Positions 38,265-47,999 are shown, counted from the first letter of the stretch. The stretch is 57,980 nucleotides of DNA from an uncultured Elioraea sp. (GCA_938010425.1 CALLUO010000038.1:1-57980); one strand, 5' to 3'. Notes: generated by a model from the letters alone, not told the origin. Program-made: numbers and translations.

Positions 38265-39848
38265 TCAGGCGCGACGCACGTTCCAAAACACTGGAATGCC
38301 AAAAGGCTGCATCACGCCGGTGATGCTGCGCCGGTGCGCGAGCGGCTGGAAGAACTGACCGAGCGGAATATAGGGCACTTCGTCCAAGACCACTTTTTGG
38401 ATCTCAGCAGCAATCCGTTTCTGCGCTTCGAGATCGGGTGCGTCAAACCAGGCTTCGCGCAGCTCCTCAATGCGCGGGATGTCGGGCCAGCCGGGCCAAG
38501 CCTGCGCGCCGGAGCCGCGCATGGCGTGATGCCCGGCCGGGTTGATATGATCAAGCCCAGCCCAGTTGGTGCAGAAGATGTTCCAGCCACCGCGGTCGAT
38601 CGGCTCGCGCGACGCGCGCCTCTGCACCACCGTCCCCCAGTCCATGGCCTGATAATCGACGTTGAGGCCGAGACGGCGCAACAGGTCGCCTGTCACCTGG
38701 CTCAGCGCGACAAGGGACGCGATGTCGGTGGTGGCGAGCAGCACGATGCGCTCCCCGTTGTAGCCGCTCTCGCGGATCAATCGGCGGGCTTCGTTTAGGT
38801 CACCCTTCATGAGATCGAGCCCGACATCGGTCGCGAGCGGCGTGCCGGGCGTGAACACGCCAACGCCAGTCCTCCAGTATTTCGGATCGGCCCCCATCAC
38901 CGCTGCCATGTAGTCAGCCTGGTTCACCGCGCGCAGAAGCCCCTGGCGGAACAGCTTGTTGTTCGTCGGCGCAGTGAGGAAGTTCGGCCGCAGGATAGAG
39001 ATCGAGCCGAGCGGGTCGGGCGTGAAAATGTTGACATTGCGGTTGCGCGACAGGATCGGGATGTGATCGGCGGTGAGGTTTTCCCACCAGTCGACCTCCC
39101 CGGACTGGATGGCGGCCGCCGCGGTCGCGAAATCGGGAATGATGTGCCATTCGACGCGGTCGAAATGCACCACCTTTGGCCCTGCGGTGCCCGAGGTCGT
39201 GCCGGTTGCGCGGGGCTGGTAGCCGGCGAAGCGCTCATAGACCACGCGCGACCCGGCGACGAACTCGTCGCGTTTGAAGGTGAAAGGCCCGGAGCCGATG
39301 ATCTGCTCCGGCCGGATTTGGGTGAAAGCATCCGTCGCCGCGACCCGTTCAGGCATGATAAAACACACATTCGAGGGCGGTTTCGCCAACGCATCGAGCA
39401 TCAAACCAAAGGGCCGCTTGAGACGGATGCGGAATTGGCGGTCATCGATCGCCACCATCTCGTCGGTGAGCGCGGCTAGCCGCGCCCCCATGGCATCCCG
39501 TTTCGCCCAGCGCGCGATGGAGGCCACACAGTCGCGCGCCCGCACCGGCTCGCCGTCGTGGAAGCGCAGCCCCTCGCGCAGCGTAAAGGTCCAAAGCTTG
39601 CCGTCGTTCTCGACCGTGTGCCCCTCAACCATCTGCGGCTGCGGGCGATACTGTTCGTCGAGGCCGTAAAGCGTGTCCCAAACAAGGAAACCGTGATTTC
39701 GGCTCACATAGGCCGTCGTCCACACTGGGTCGACGACCGTGAGGTTGGCATGCGGGATGAACTTCAGCGTGCGCGCACCTTGCGCACGCGCCAGAGAGGG
39801 GGCAGCAAGGGTGGCAGCCGCAGTGCTAAGGAAAGTGCGTCGCTTCAT
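38265..39848 (-). CDS. Family-5 extracellular solute-binding protein (peptide/nickel type)
   Basis: 527 residues, periplasmic receptor of an oligopeptide-type ABC importer. N-terminal signal with paired Arg (MKRRTFLSTAAATLAAPSLARAQG), then the family pattern LKFIPHANLTVVDPVWTTAY, WTFTLREGLRFHDGEPV, RDCVASIARWAKRD and GSGPFTFKRDEFVAGSR. The late VVQRRASREPIDRGGWN and IPLGQFFQPLAHRRSI are complete. It is likely the working receptor for the dppBCDF permease 1.5 kb downstream, with the broken paralog between. Confidence 0.93.
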   Translation of the reverse strand: MKRRTFLSTAAATLAAPSLARAQGARTLKFIPHANLTVVDPVWTTAYVSRNHGFLVWDTLYGLDEQYRPQPQMVEGHTVENDGKLWTFTLREGLRFHDGEPVRARDCVASIARWAKRDAMGARLAALTDEMVAIDDRQFRIRLKRPFGLMLDALAKPPSNVCFIMPERVAATDAFTQIRPEQIIGSGPFTFKRDEFVAGSRVVYERFAGYQPRATGTTSGTAGPKVVHFDRVEWHIIPDFATAAAAIQSGEVDWWENLTADHIPILSRNRNVNIFTPDPLGSISILRPNFLTAPTNNKLFRQGLLRAVNQADYMAAVMGADPKYWRTGVGVFTPGTPLATDVGLDLMKGDLNEARRLIRESGYNGERIVLLATTDIASLVALSQVTGDLLRRLGLNVDYQAMDWGTVVQRRASREPIDRGGWNIFCTNWAGLDHINPAGHHAMRGSGAQAWPGWPDIPRIEELREAWFDAPDLEAQKRIAAEIQKVVLDEVPYIPLGQFFQPLAHRRSITGVMQPFGIPVFWNVRRA

Positions 39849-39931
39849 CGGCCGGTCTCCCGTCGGGACGGTTGCGCTCCACGCCAGAGGATGACGTGGA
39901 AAAGAAGATGACGCGGACCGGCCGGCTCGTC

Positions 39932-41475
39932 TACGGTGGATGGTGGCCGAAGGTGGCGACTAGGGGATCCGCCCTTTCCACCCAAATGGCCTTCGTCTGA
40001 ATGAAGGCCGCCAGCGTCTCGCGCCCCGAGGATCGGCCATGGCCAGAGGTAGCGAAACCGCCGAAGGGCACCGAGACATGGTGGGTGCGCTAGCCGTTCA
40101 CCCACACGGTGCCAAGGCGTCGCGCCGCCGTCACGCGATGCGCGCGCGAAATGTCCCGCGTCCACACCCCGGCAGCAAGACCGAAGCGCACGCCGTTGGC
40201 GAGCCCGATCGCCTCCCCCCCTCAGCGAAGGGAAGAACCGCCAGCACCGGGCCGAACACCTCCTCCTGCACAACCTCCGCCTGCGCCGGGGCCGGCGCGA
40301 TGATGGTCGGCGTTAGCCAAAATCCGCCCTCGGGCAGCCTAACGGGTGCGGTCGCGGCGCAAAGGATATGCCCACCCTCGGCGATCGCCTGTGCCACCAT
40401 GCTACGCACCTTGGCGAACTGGCACGCATGGGCGATTGGGCCCATCTCGGTGGCTGGGTCGAGCGGGACGCCGACACGGATCGGCCCGGCCCCCCCCACC
40501 GCTCAGGTCCGCGAGGAAGCGCTCAAGGATCGATCGCTCGACTGGGAGGTGCGAGCCCGCGACACAGGACTGGCCGCATCCGGCGAAGATCGCCGCCTGA
40601 GCGCCAAGCAACGCCGCCTCCCGGTCGCAAACGGCGAAGACGGGGTTGGCGCTCTTGCCGCCGAGTTCGAGCAGCACGGGAATGCCGTGCTTCGCACAAG
40701 CAAGCGACACAGAGCCTTGCCCTCCACTCAGCCAACCTAGGTCGCTATCGCCACCCGCGGGTCGGAAAGCAGCGCTTGGCGCTTTGTTGCTCCGGTACCC
40801 AGCACAACCGTCAACACGCCTGCCGGCAGCCCTGCCCGTTCGGCGAGAACGGCAAAAGCGAGCGAAGTGAGGGGCGAGAGGTCAGAAGGCTTGAGGATGC
40901 AGGCCTTGCCGGCGGCAAGAATGGGCGCGACGTTCCAGCCAGCGGTAAAAAGCGGGGCGTTCTAGGGCGTGATCGCGACCACGATGCCCTGCGGCTCGTG
41001 GGTGACGAGAACCCGATGCGAGGTCGGAACAAATGCGACGCGCCCCTTCAGGCTTGTCCGCCCAGCCCGCCCAGGAGCGCAGCATATCAGCGACCGCTGC
41101 CACCTCGCGCCGGCGGTCGCGGATTGGCTTGCCGGTCGCCGCCGCCTCGAGTTCAGCGAGCGCCTCTGCCGCCGCCGTCAGCACCTCGCCCCAGGCCTAG
41201 AGAAGGCGCCCGCATGCTGCTGCTGTCAGCCGCGACCAGGCGCGCAACCCCTCATCCGCTGCCCGCGCAGCCTCTGCGGCCAGACGTGCTCCGGCGTTTC
41301 GGTAGCGCAGAACCTCCATACCGCGCGCCGGGTCGACGAGCACAACCTCCTCGCCCTCTTCCGCAACGAGAGAGCCCGCGATCCAAGCGCCGGGGGTCGC
41401 ATCCTCACCCATCAGCTCACGCCAGCGCGCAAGAACAACGGCGCGCGACGAGGGCGGCGTGACAGCGTCAGTCAT
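39932..41475 (-). pseudogene. Broken NAD-dependent aldehyde dehydrogenase
   Basis: About 500 codons of an ALDH. Starts MTDAVTPPSSRAVVLARWRE at 41475. Family pieces: VAITP-stop-NAPLFTAGWNVAP, LLELGGKSANPVFAV, FAGCGQSCVAGSHLPVERS (catalytic Cys present), LTPTIIAPAPAQAEVVQEEVFGPV and, near the end, GTVWVNG-stop-RTHH. In-frame stops: TAG 41197-41199, TAG 40962-40964 (where Trp is expected), TAG 40737-40739, TGA 40728-40730 and TAG 40090-40092 (where Tyr is expected). Frameshifts near 41045, 40700, 40500 and 40220 add to this. The catalytic Glu and Cys regions survive, so decay is recent. Confidence 0.92.
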
Positions 41476-42333
41476 CTCCGCGCTCCGCGATTAGGGCACT
41501 AGGAACGCGGTTAAAATCAGCCTCATCTGGCACAGCGCTCGCCAACCAGCGCGGCGCCGCCTGAAGCGCCAGACCCTCACCAAGGCCGACCTCAGCCGCA
41601 AGCGCGGCCGTCAGTTGCAGGTCCTTGCGCCTCAGCCCGGCGGTGAAACCGGAATCGAACCGACCCGAAAGGATCCAGCGCGGGAGGTTTACCTCTGTCG
41701 CAGCCGACCGCCCCGAAGCGCCGTTCATCGCCTCCAGTGCACGCGCGGGCTCAACCCCAGCGCGACGCGCGAACGCCATCACTTCCGCCGCCGCCATCAG
41801 GTTCGCAGCCACGAGAAGGTTGTTGGCGAGGTTGGCAGCGCGCCAGCAACAGGCCCCCCGACATGCACCACGCGCAGGGCAAGCTCCGCGCGTACTGGCC
41901 GGGCGAGGTCAACCATCTCTGCCTCTCCGCCCGCCATCATCAGCAGCCTTCCCTGTGCGGCACCGGTCGGCCCGCCGGAAACAGAGGCGTCAATCTCGCC
42001 GAGGCCCAAGGCGGCGAACTGCGGGGCGAGCGCGGTGTCGCCGGCGCGACGGTCGAGGTGTCCACCACCACCCCGCCCGCGCATGCCAGCCGCTGGCAGC
42101 CGCTCCGCCACCGCCCGCACCGCCGCATCGTCCGGCAACGACAAAAGGACAGGCTCAGCCCCTGGGGCAGCATGCTCAGTCAGCGCGATCCCAGTGGCAT
42201 GAGCCTCGTCGCGCCTGCCGAGCGCGGTGTCCCAGCCCCGCACCGCGTGCCCACGCTCGGCAAGCCGGCGTGCCATGGCTAGCCCTATCCGGCCGAGGCC
42301 GATCACCACGACACTTATCGTTCCCTCACAGGC
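41468..42333 (-). pseudogene. Broken 3-hydroxyisobutyrate dehydrogenase-like protein
   Basis: Beta-hydroxyacid dehydrogenase family. Reads SVVVIGLGRIGLAMARRLAERG (NAD site, two pieces) and LLSLPDDAAVRAVAERLPAAG, then shifts to GGVVVDTSTVAPATP, shifts back to APQFAALGLGEIDASVSGGPTGAAQGRLLMMAGG (pieces; SGGPTGA is the substrate motif) and then, after two more shifts near 41830-41870, continues AANLMAAAEVMAFARRAGVEP and FTAGLRRKDLQLTAALAAEVG with the catalytic Lys. At least three frameshifts. Overlaps the broken ALDH by eight bases at its stop. The aldehyde dehydrogenase plus this enzyme would make a valine/carboxylate catabolic pair. Confidence 0.87.
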
Positions 42334-43066
42334 ACAAACCGCCATCCACCCCGATCACCTGCCCGGTGACGTAAGAGGCCTCGCGCGACAAAAGGAAGGC
42401 GATCACCGCCGCCACCTCTTCAGGGTCGCCCTTTCGACCCATCGGGATCTCGAGTTCCACCGGCTGGCCTGGCGGCAGGGCGGAAGGAACGCGCTGGTCT
42501 TTGCGGATGAAGCCTGGAACCACCGCGTTCGCGGTTGCCCCGCGCGGGGCAAGGGCGACAGCGAGCGAGCGCACCAGCGCCTCGAGCGCGGCCTTGGCGG
42601 CAGCGGAGGCCGGGAATTGCGGCAGGCGCGGCCGCAACGCGTGCGCAACGAAGGATCCGACCGCGACCACTCGCCCGCCCTCTCCGAGATGGGGCAGGGC
42701 TGCTTCGGCCATGGCGGCGAAAGCGCGCGCGATCGGGGCGAAGGAGGCATCGAGGCGAGCGGGCTCGAACGACCCCCAAGGGGTCGGGTCGGCGAAGCCT
42801 GCGTTGGAGACGATGCCATCGAGCCGCCCGAAGCGGTCGCGACAAGCGCGGATCAGTGCGGGTGCGACGGTGGGGTCAGCGAGATCTCCCAGTGTTGTCT
42901 CGACCTCTGCGCCCGCCGTTCCGGCCGCGGCGGCGACACGCTGCAGCCGATCCGCGCTGGCTCGCGTATGCAAAAGAAGGGCAACACCCGGCCGGGCAAG
43001 GCGGACCGCGGTCGCCGCCCCGATGCCGCTCGCCGCCCCGGTGATCACGATCGCGCGCTCAACCAT
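42326..43066 (-). CDS. Short-chain dehydrogenase/reductase with altered catalytic Tyr
   Basis: 246 residues. Cofactor motif TGAASGIG (9-16), NAG (88-90), catalytic Ser138 in AVGSFVAH and Lys158. The residue four before Lys158, where Tyr should be, is Ser154 in the sequence FPASAAAKAALEAL, so the classical YxxxK is missing. C-terminus VTGQVIGVDGGLCL is normal. Starts MVERAIVITGA at 43066; a longer frame to 43177 has no support. It is an intact frame among broken neighbours. Either a non-catalytic or differently acting SDR. Confidence 0.85.
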   Translation of the reverse strand: MVERAIVITGAASGIGAATAVRLARPGVALLLHTRASADRLQRVAAAAGTAGAEVETTLGDLADPTVAPALIRACRDRFGRLDGIVSNAGFADPTPWGSFEPARLDASFAPIARAFAAMAEAALPHLGEGGRVVAVGSFVAHALRPRLPQFPASAAAKAALEALVRSLAVALAPRGATANAVVPGFIRKDQRVPSALPPGQPVELEIPMGRKGDPEEVAAVIAFLLSREASYVTGQVIGVDGGLCL

Positions 43067-43190
43067 TCGCAGAAAGCTAGGCCGGAACGGAGGACGGTGG
43101 TAGCGGAAGAGGCGCGATAGCGTGATGAAAGCGCCCGGTTCCGGACCTCTACCGCCATGGTATAGCGCTGCGGCCAACGGAGGTCGGTCG

Positions 43191-44015
43191 ATGTTCAGCG
43201 TCGTTCAGGTGTCGGACAGCCATCTCTCGCCGCGCGTGCCCCGCTTCAACGCGAACTGGGAGGCGGCAGTGGCAGCGGTGAACCGACTTTCTCCTGATCT
43301 CGTCGTGCATACGGGCGATGCGACCCTAGATGGCGCGGGTTCGGAGGAGGACATCGCTTTCGCCGCCCGTAGCCTCGCTGCACTCTCCGCTCCCATCCGT
43401 GTTGTGCCCGGCAATCACGACGTCGGCGACGGGGCCTCGCGCAGCCAGCCCGCAACTCGGGATCGCCTTACGCAATACGAGCGTTATTTCGGCCCAGCCC
43501 TCTGGACAGAGGACCAGCCGGGCTGGCGTCTGATCGGGCTGAACAGCCAAGCCATGGGGGCAGGAGACGGGCTCGGTCACGCCGTGGCGGATGCCATCGC
43601 GGAAGCTCTGCGAACCCTCGGCGACCGCCGGATGGCGGTGTTCCTGCACAAGCCGGCGCTGATTGAGGCGCTCGAGGAGGGCGATGTCGGCTATTGGGCG
43701 GTGCCGCCTGCAGCGCGCGGCCCTCTTGCCGCCCTGCTCACCCATCCCGCGCTGCGTCTCGTCGCTTCGGGCCATCTTCACGTCGCGCGGCTGTCGGCCT
43801 TGGGTCCCGCCACCCTCGCCTGGTGCCCGGCGACAGCGTTCCTGGTCGGCGAAAAGCTTCTGCCCAACGCGATGGGCGGGGTGCGCCAGCTCGGCCTAAT
43901 GCGCCATGTGTTCCGCGACGATTCGGTCGAGACGGAAATCTTGCCCATTCCCGAAGCGGACGCGGTCGAGATCGACCCCTTTGTCGATGAGATCTATCCG
44001 GCCGACCCCAGCTGA
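43191..44015 (+). CDS. Calcineurin-type metallophosphoesterase
   Basis: 274 residues, no signal peptide. Metal-binding motifs in order: DSH (9-11), HTGDATLDG, VVPGNHDVGD, a middle His (AVFLHKPA) and GHLH. This is the CpdA-like arrangement (cyclic-nucleotide or phosphodiester phosphoesterase). Starts ATG 43191, MFSVVQVSDSHLSPRVP. It is 124 bases from the divergent SDR and runs into the GtrA gene. Substrate unknown. Confidence 0.86.
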   Translation: MFSVVQVSDSHLSPRVPRFNANWEAAVAAVNRLSPDLVVHTGDATLDGAGSEEDIAFAARSLAALSAPIRVVPGNHDVGDGASRSQPATRDRLTQYERYFGPALWTEDQPGWRLIGLNSQAMGAGDGLGHAVADAIAEALRTLGDRRMAVFLHKPALIEALEEGDVGYWAVPPAARGPLAALLTHPALRLVASGHLHVARLSALGPATLAWCPATAFLVGEKLLPNAMGGVRQLGLMRHVFRDDSVETEILPIPEADAVEIDPFVDEIYPADPS

Positions 44016-44016
44016 G

Positions 44017-44478
44017 GTGCACGTTCCCCCCTCCCCGCCCCCGCACGTCGGTCCGACTCAGGCGGTCCCCGCTCCTTTTCCGTTGGCAGCGCAGGTGCTG
44101 CGTTTCGGCCTTATCGGCAGCCTCGGCTTCCTGGTCGATACCGCCACCGTGTACGCGGCGCATTTCGGCTTGGGCCTCGGCCTGCATGTCGCCGGCGTGC
44201 TCGGCTTCCTGGTGGCTGTCACCTTCACCTGGGTGATGAACCGCCGCTTTACCTTCCCCGAGGCGCGGAGTGAGGCGCGCGGACGACAATGGGCGCGCTT
44301 TGTTGCCACGCAAACACTGGGCTTCGTGGTCAATCGCGGCACCTATGCCGGGATGATCAGCTTCGTTGCCCTCGCGCGCGAACAGCCCGTGCTTGCGGTC
44401 GCCGCTGGCTCACTTGCCGGGATGGTGCTGAACTTCGTCACCGCCCGCACCATCGCCTTCCGCGCGAGGCGCGCATGA
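44017..44478 (+). CDS. GtrA-family membrane protein
   Basis: About 153 residues with four membrane segments, GtrA family (flipping or polymer handling of polyprenyl-linked glycans). Landmarks: VLRFGLIGSLGFLVDTATVYA, FTWVMNRRFTF and NFVTARTIAFRARRA. GTG 44017 is used; an ATG at 43987 overlapping the phosphoesterase end is possible. The stop overlaps the glycosyltransferase start (ATGA), a typical pairing of GtrA with a GT2 enzyme. Confidence 0.86.
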   Translation: MHVPPSPPPHVGPTQAVPAPFPLAAQVLRFGLIGSLGFLVDTATVYAAHFGLGLGLHVAGVLGFLVAVTFTWVMNRRFTFPEARSEARGRQWARFVATQTLGFVVNRGTYAGMISFVALAREQPVLAVAAGSLAGMVLNFVTARTIAFRARRA

Positions 44479-45458
44479 CGGCTTCCCTCGCCTGCCTTAA
44501 ACGCGAGGTCGCGCCTGCGCCGCGCATCGCCGTCCTCATTCCCTGTTTTAACGAAGCAGCGGCGATCGCAACCGTTGTAGAGGATTTCCGCGCGAACTTG
44601 CCGGGTGCGACCGTCTATGTCTACGACAACAATTCAACGGACGGTACAGCGGACATCGCCCGTGCCGCTGGGGCGGTGGTGCGCCGCGAGCCCCTGCAGG
44701 GCAAGGGCAACGTCATCCGCCGCATGTTCGCCGACATCGAGGCAGACTTCTACGTTCTGGTCGATGGCGACGCCACTTACGACGCCGCGGCTGCCCCTGC
44801 GATGCTCGAACTCGCGCGCCGAGAAGGCCTCGACATGGTCACCGGCGTGCGAGTGGCAGAAGGTGGCGGCGTTTATCGTCCCGGCCACCGCTTCGGCAAC
44901 CGCCTACTTACAGGCCTGGTTGCGCTCGTCTTCGGCAACCGCGTCAGCGACATGCTATCCGGCTACCGCGTTTTCTCGCGCCGCTTCGTCAAAAGCTTTC
45001 CCGCGCTTGCCTCGGGCTTCGAGACAGAGACGGAGTTCACCGTCCACGCTCTCGAACTCGCCATGCCCATCGGAGAGCTGCCGGTGCGCTACCGCGAACG
45101 CCCCGCCGGCTCGTCTAGCAAGCTGAACACGATTCGAGACGGCGTGCGCATCTTGCGCACCATCGTCCAGCTCGTGAAGGAAGAGCGCCCCCTTCCCTTC
45201 TTCTCGATCGCCGCCAGTCTCTTGTTCGTCTTCGGGGTTCTGCTGTTCTGGCCGGTGCTCCTGACCTACCTGGAGACGGGGCTGGTGCCACGGCTGCCCA
45301 CTGCTGTCCTGTCGCTTGGTCTCGTTCTCTTGTCCTTTTTGTCGCTTGCGTGCGGGCTCATCCTCGACACTGTGACGCGGGGGCGGCGGGAAGCGAAACG
45401 GATCGCCTATCTCGCCGTCCCTGGCCCGTTCGCCTCAGGGCGGGCGCGCGATGCGTAA
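44475..45458 (+). CDS. Glycosyltransferase family 2 with C-terminal membrane hairpin
   Basis: 327 residues, GT-A fold. IAVLIPCFNEAAAIATVVED at the start, VYDNNSTDGTADIARAAGA, the DxD-type LVDGDATYD, and SDMLSGYRVFSRR later, similar to polyprenyl-phosphate glycosyltransferases (dolichol-phosphate mannosyltransferase like). Two membrane segments (about 240-265 and 275-300) end the protein. Start ATG 44475 overlaps GtrA. Likely makes a lipid-linked sugar that GtrA helps move. Its 3' end overlaps convergent galE by 52 bases. Confidence 0.9.
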   Translation: MTASLACLKREVAPAPRIAVLIPCFNEAAAIATVVEDFRANLPGATVYVYDNNSTDGTADIARAAGAVVRREPLQGKGNVIRRMFADIEADFYVLVDGDATYDAAAAPAMLELARREGLDMVTGVRVAEGGGVYRPGHRFGNRLLTGLVALVFGNRVSDMLSGYRVFSRRFVKSFPALASGFETETEFTVHALELAMPIGELPVRYRERPAGSSSKLNTIRDGVRILRTIVQLVKEERPLPFFSIAASLLFVFGVLLFWPVLLTYLETGLVPRLPTAVLSLGLVLLSFLSLACGLILDTVTRGRREAKRIAYLAVPGPFASGRARDA

Positions 45459-46435
45459 CCGTCTGGGTTCGCTTGCCGCCAGGCCCAAGCATGTGCGATG
45501 ATCGTATCGAGATCGGGATAGCGCGGCCTCCAGCCCAGTTCGCGTCGAATACGCTCAGACGAAGCGACGAGCACGGGCGGATCACCCGGCCGGCGAGGCC
45601 CAATGAGGTATGGCACCGGCCGCCCGGTAACTCGTTCTGCTGCCGCGATAACCTCGCGCACCGAGTGGCCCTGCCCATTGCCGAGATTGTAGCGCACGCT
45701 CTGTTCGCGGATCGCCTCCAGAGCAAGGAGATGGGCAGTGGCGAGATCCGCCACATGGATGTAATCGCGGATGCAGGTTCCATCGGGGGTGTCGTAATCG
45801 TCACCGAACACGGTGAGCGGCGGGCGGCGGCCCGCCACTGCATCGAGCACGAGGGGAATAAGGTGCGTCTCCGGCCGATGATCCTCGCCAAGCCTGCCTT
45901 CTGGGTCGGCACCGGCGGCGTTAAAGTAGCGCAATGCCGCCCATTTCAGCCCATGGATACGCTCCGCCCACAGCAAAGCGCGCTCGAGCCAGGCCTTGCT
46001 TTCACCGTAGGGAGACCCTGGGTTGATCGGCTCGTCCTCGTCGATCGGGATCCGCCTGGGGGTGCCGAACAAAGCTGCAGTGGAGGACAGAACAAACCGC
46101 CTCACCCCGTTCGCCACCGTTGCCTCAATAAGCGCAAGCCCGACGCGCGCATTCTCCGCGAGGTAGCGATAGGGCGCGCGCATGGACTCGCCCACCAGGG
46201 AAAGGGCGGCGAAATGGAGAACGCCGTCGATCGGGCCCAGCGCAAAGGCGCGCGCGAGGGCCTTTGGGTCGTCCACCCGGCCGCAAACCAGCACGGCGCC
46301 TTCGGGAACGGCGGCGGCGTGGCCGGTGGAGAGATCATCGAGCACAATCACCCGATCTCCGCGCGCGAGCAAAGCGAGAACGCAGTGGGAGCCGACGAAG
46401 CCGGCACCGCCAGTGACCAAGAACGTTTCTGCCAT
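45407..46435 (-). CDS. galE: UDP-glucose 4-epimerase
   Basis: Interconverts UDP-glucose and UDP-galactose, 342 residues. NAD site TGGAGFVGSH (8-17), catalytic Ser117/118 (LSSTA) and Y143-K147 (YGESK), RDYIHVADLATAH near 240. Supplies nucleotide sugar for the neighbouring glycosyltransferases by inference. The gene ends 52 bases inside the GT2 coding region on the other strand. ATG 46435 is clear. Confidence 0.95.
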   Translation of the reverse strand: MAETFLVTGGAGFVGSHCVLALLARGDRVIVLDDLSTGHAAAVPEGAVLVCGRVDDPKALARAFALGPIDGVLHFAALSLVGESMRAPYRYLAENARVGLALIEATVANGVRRFVLSSTAALFGTPRRIPIDEDEPINPGSPYGESKAWLERALLWAERIHGLKWAALRYFNAAGADPEGRLGEDHRPETHLIPLVLDAVAGRRPPLTVFGDDYDTPDGTCIRDYIHVADLATAHLLALEAIREQSVRYNLGNGQGHSVREVIAAAERVTGRPVPYLIGPRRPGDPPVLVASSERIRRELGWRPRYPDLDTIIAHAWAWRQANPDGYASRARPEANGPGTAR

Positions 46436-46929
46436 GGGTCGGTTCGCTTTCGTTGCGAAGATGGCTTACCACCGCTGCTGCGAGCCGGGCTCGAAGTTCG
46501 TGACGGGGCAAAACCGGCGACAGAGCCCGCTCCCCTCACGGCTGGCCGGCCGGCGGCGCCGACGCGTCCAGGCGCATGCGCACCACGGCGGCGGATATCG
46601 ATCACCCTCCTCTGCCGCGCGGGCCGGCACCGAAATGGTTGCGGCACAGGGCACGACCGAGAAAGACCGCCGCAACAGGGTCGCGCGGCCGAGGCGAGGC
46701 CCCCTCACGTGACCGCCACCGTGCGACACGTCGAACGCCGCGGCAAGAGTGCCGCTGTGCGCGGCAGCTTGCCGTTCCTGCAAGCAGATGGGCGACCTGC
46801 GGCGCGGCATGATGTGCTCCCTCGCGCGCATCACCGTTGCATCCTATTCATCCTATTTGCAGAGTGCGGAACGCTCGGCCAGGCGCGAACGACCCGCTTG
46901 AGACTGCAGCGGGACAAGGAGACGAAGCG
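46436..46929 (+). other. Intergenic region before the NMT1-type importer
   Basis: 494 bases without a recognisable gene; frames here give no family-like protein. I looked for a TPP riboswitch (CTGAGA / ACC...GAACCTGA pattern), given the thiamine-pyrimidine-like importer downstream, and did not find one. The last part is less GC-rich (46848-46860) and may hold the promoter for the importer; galE must also have its promoter at the left end. Confidence 0.4.
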
Positions 46930-47946
46930 ATGACCATGATGAAGTGGCGGATCGATCGGCGCCGCGCCCTCGGCCTCATCGGCGGTGCCGCCTTGATTCC
47001 AGTGCCTAACGCGCGCATCAACGCCCAAATCCTGGACAAGGTTTCGTTCCAAACCAACTGGCGCGCCCAGGCGGAGCATGGCGGCTACTACCAGGCGGTC
47101 GCCGCAGGGATCTATCGCCGCTACGGCATCGACTGCGAACTGCGCATGGGCGGGCCTCAGCAAAGCCCTGGCCAACTTCTGCTGGCCGGACGCGTCGACA
47201 TGATCATGTCAGGCGGCTTTTCGGCCCTCAACTACGTGCGCGAGGGCCTGCCCTTCCTTTGCATTGCTGCCATTATGCAAAAGGACCCTCAAATCCTGAT
47301 GACGCATGAGGGCAACGGCATCAACAGTTTCGACGACATGCGCGGGCGGCCCATGTTTATCAGCGCAATTGGGCGCGTGACCTTCTGGCCGTTCCTGCGG
47401 GCGAAATTCGGTTTCACCGATGACCAGATCCGCCCCTACACGTTCAACCTCGCGCCATTTCTGCGGGACAGGATGGCGATCCAGCAAGGTTTCCTCTCCT
47501 CCGAGCCCTATGCCGCGCAGCAGGCGGGCGCGACACCGAAGGTGTTCCTGATCGCCGATGCTGGATTCGAGAACTACCAGACTACGATTGACATCTCCCG
47601 GCGCATGATGACGGAGAAGCGGGATCTCGTACAGCGTTTCGTCAACGCCACTATCGAGGGCTGGTCGCAGTACATGCGCCGCCAGGACATTGAGGCGGCA
47701 AACCGCCTTATTATGCGCGACAATCCGGAGATGACGCAGGACAAGATCGACTACGCAATCGATGCGATGAACCGCTACGGTATCGTCATCTCCGGCGATG
47801 CCGAACGGCTCGGCATCGGCGCGATGACGGACGAACGCTGGGAGCGTTTCTACACCACGGCGGCTAAGGCTGGTATCTATCCGCAAGATATGCCGTTCCG
47901 CAATGCTTACACGCTGGAGTTCGTCAACAAGCGAGTGGGCCTCTGA
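46930..47946 (+). CDS. NMT1/THI5-like ABC substrate-binding protein
   Basis: 338 residues, periplasmic. Signal with three Arg (MTMMKWRIDRRRALGLIGGA) suggests Tat export. Then VSFQTNWRAQAEHGGYYQAV (close to ThiY-type binding proteins, where NW and EHGGYYQA line the pyrimidine pocket), VDMIMSGGFSALNYV and IDISRRMMTEKRDLVQRFV. AAGGAG seven bases before ATG 46930. First gene of an importer followed by a cytosine-deaminase-like enzyme, so a pyrimidine or other small N-heterocycle is the likely ligand. Confidence 0.9.
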   Translation: MTMMKWRIDRRRALGLIGGAALIPVPNARINAQILDKVSFQTNWRAQAEHGGYYQAVAAGIYRRYGIDCELRMGGPQQSPGQLLLAGRVDMIMSGGFSALNYVREGLPFLCIAAIMQKDPQILMTHEGNGINSFDDMRGRPMFISAIGRVTFWPFLRAKFGFTDDQIRPYTFNLAPFLRDRMAIQQGFLSSEPYAAQQAGATPKVFLIADAGFENYQTTIDISRRMMTEKRDLVQRFVNATIEGWSQYMRRQDIEAANRLIMRDNPEMTQDKIDYAIDAMNRYGIVISGDAERLGIGAMTDERWERFYTTAAKAGIYPQDMPFRNAYTLEFVNKRVGL

Positions 47947-47999
47947 GCGCGACGACGACACCCTCTGCACACCCGTGGACGGTCACCTCGCGCCGCCCA

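Noticed and set aside
40090-41475. UAG recoding (suppression) as explanation of the nonsense codons
   Set aside because: The same genes also carry frameshifts and TGA/TAA stops, and intact genes (mreC, hisD) end in TAG.
41640-41670. GGTTCGAATC-like T-arm pattern suggesting a tRNA
   Set aside because: Lies inside the readable hydroxyacid dehydrogenase remnant and no acceptor or anticodon arm can be formed around it.
46436-46929. TPP riboswitch before the THI5-like importer
   Set aside because: None of the conserved THI-box segments is present.
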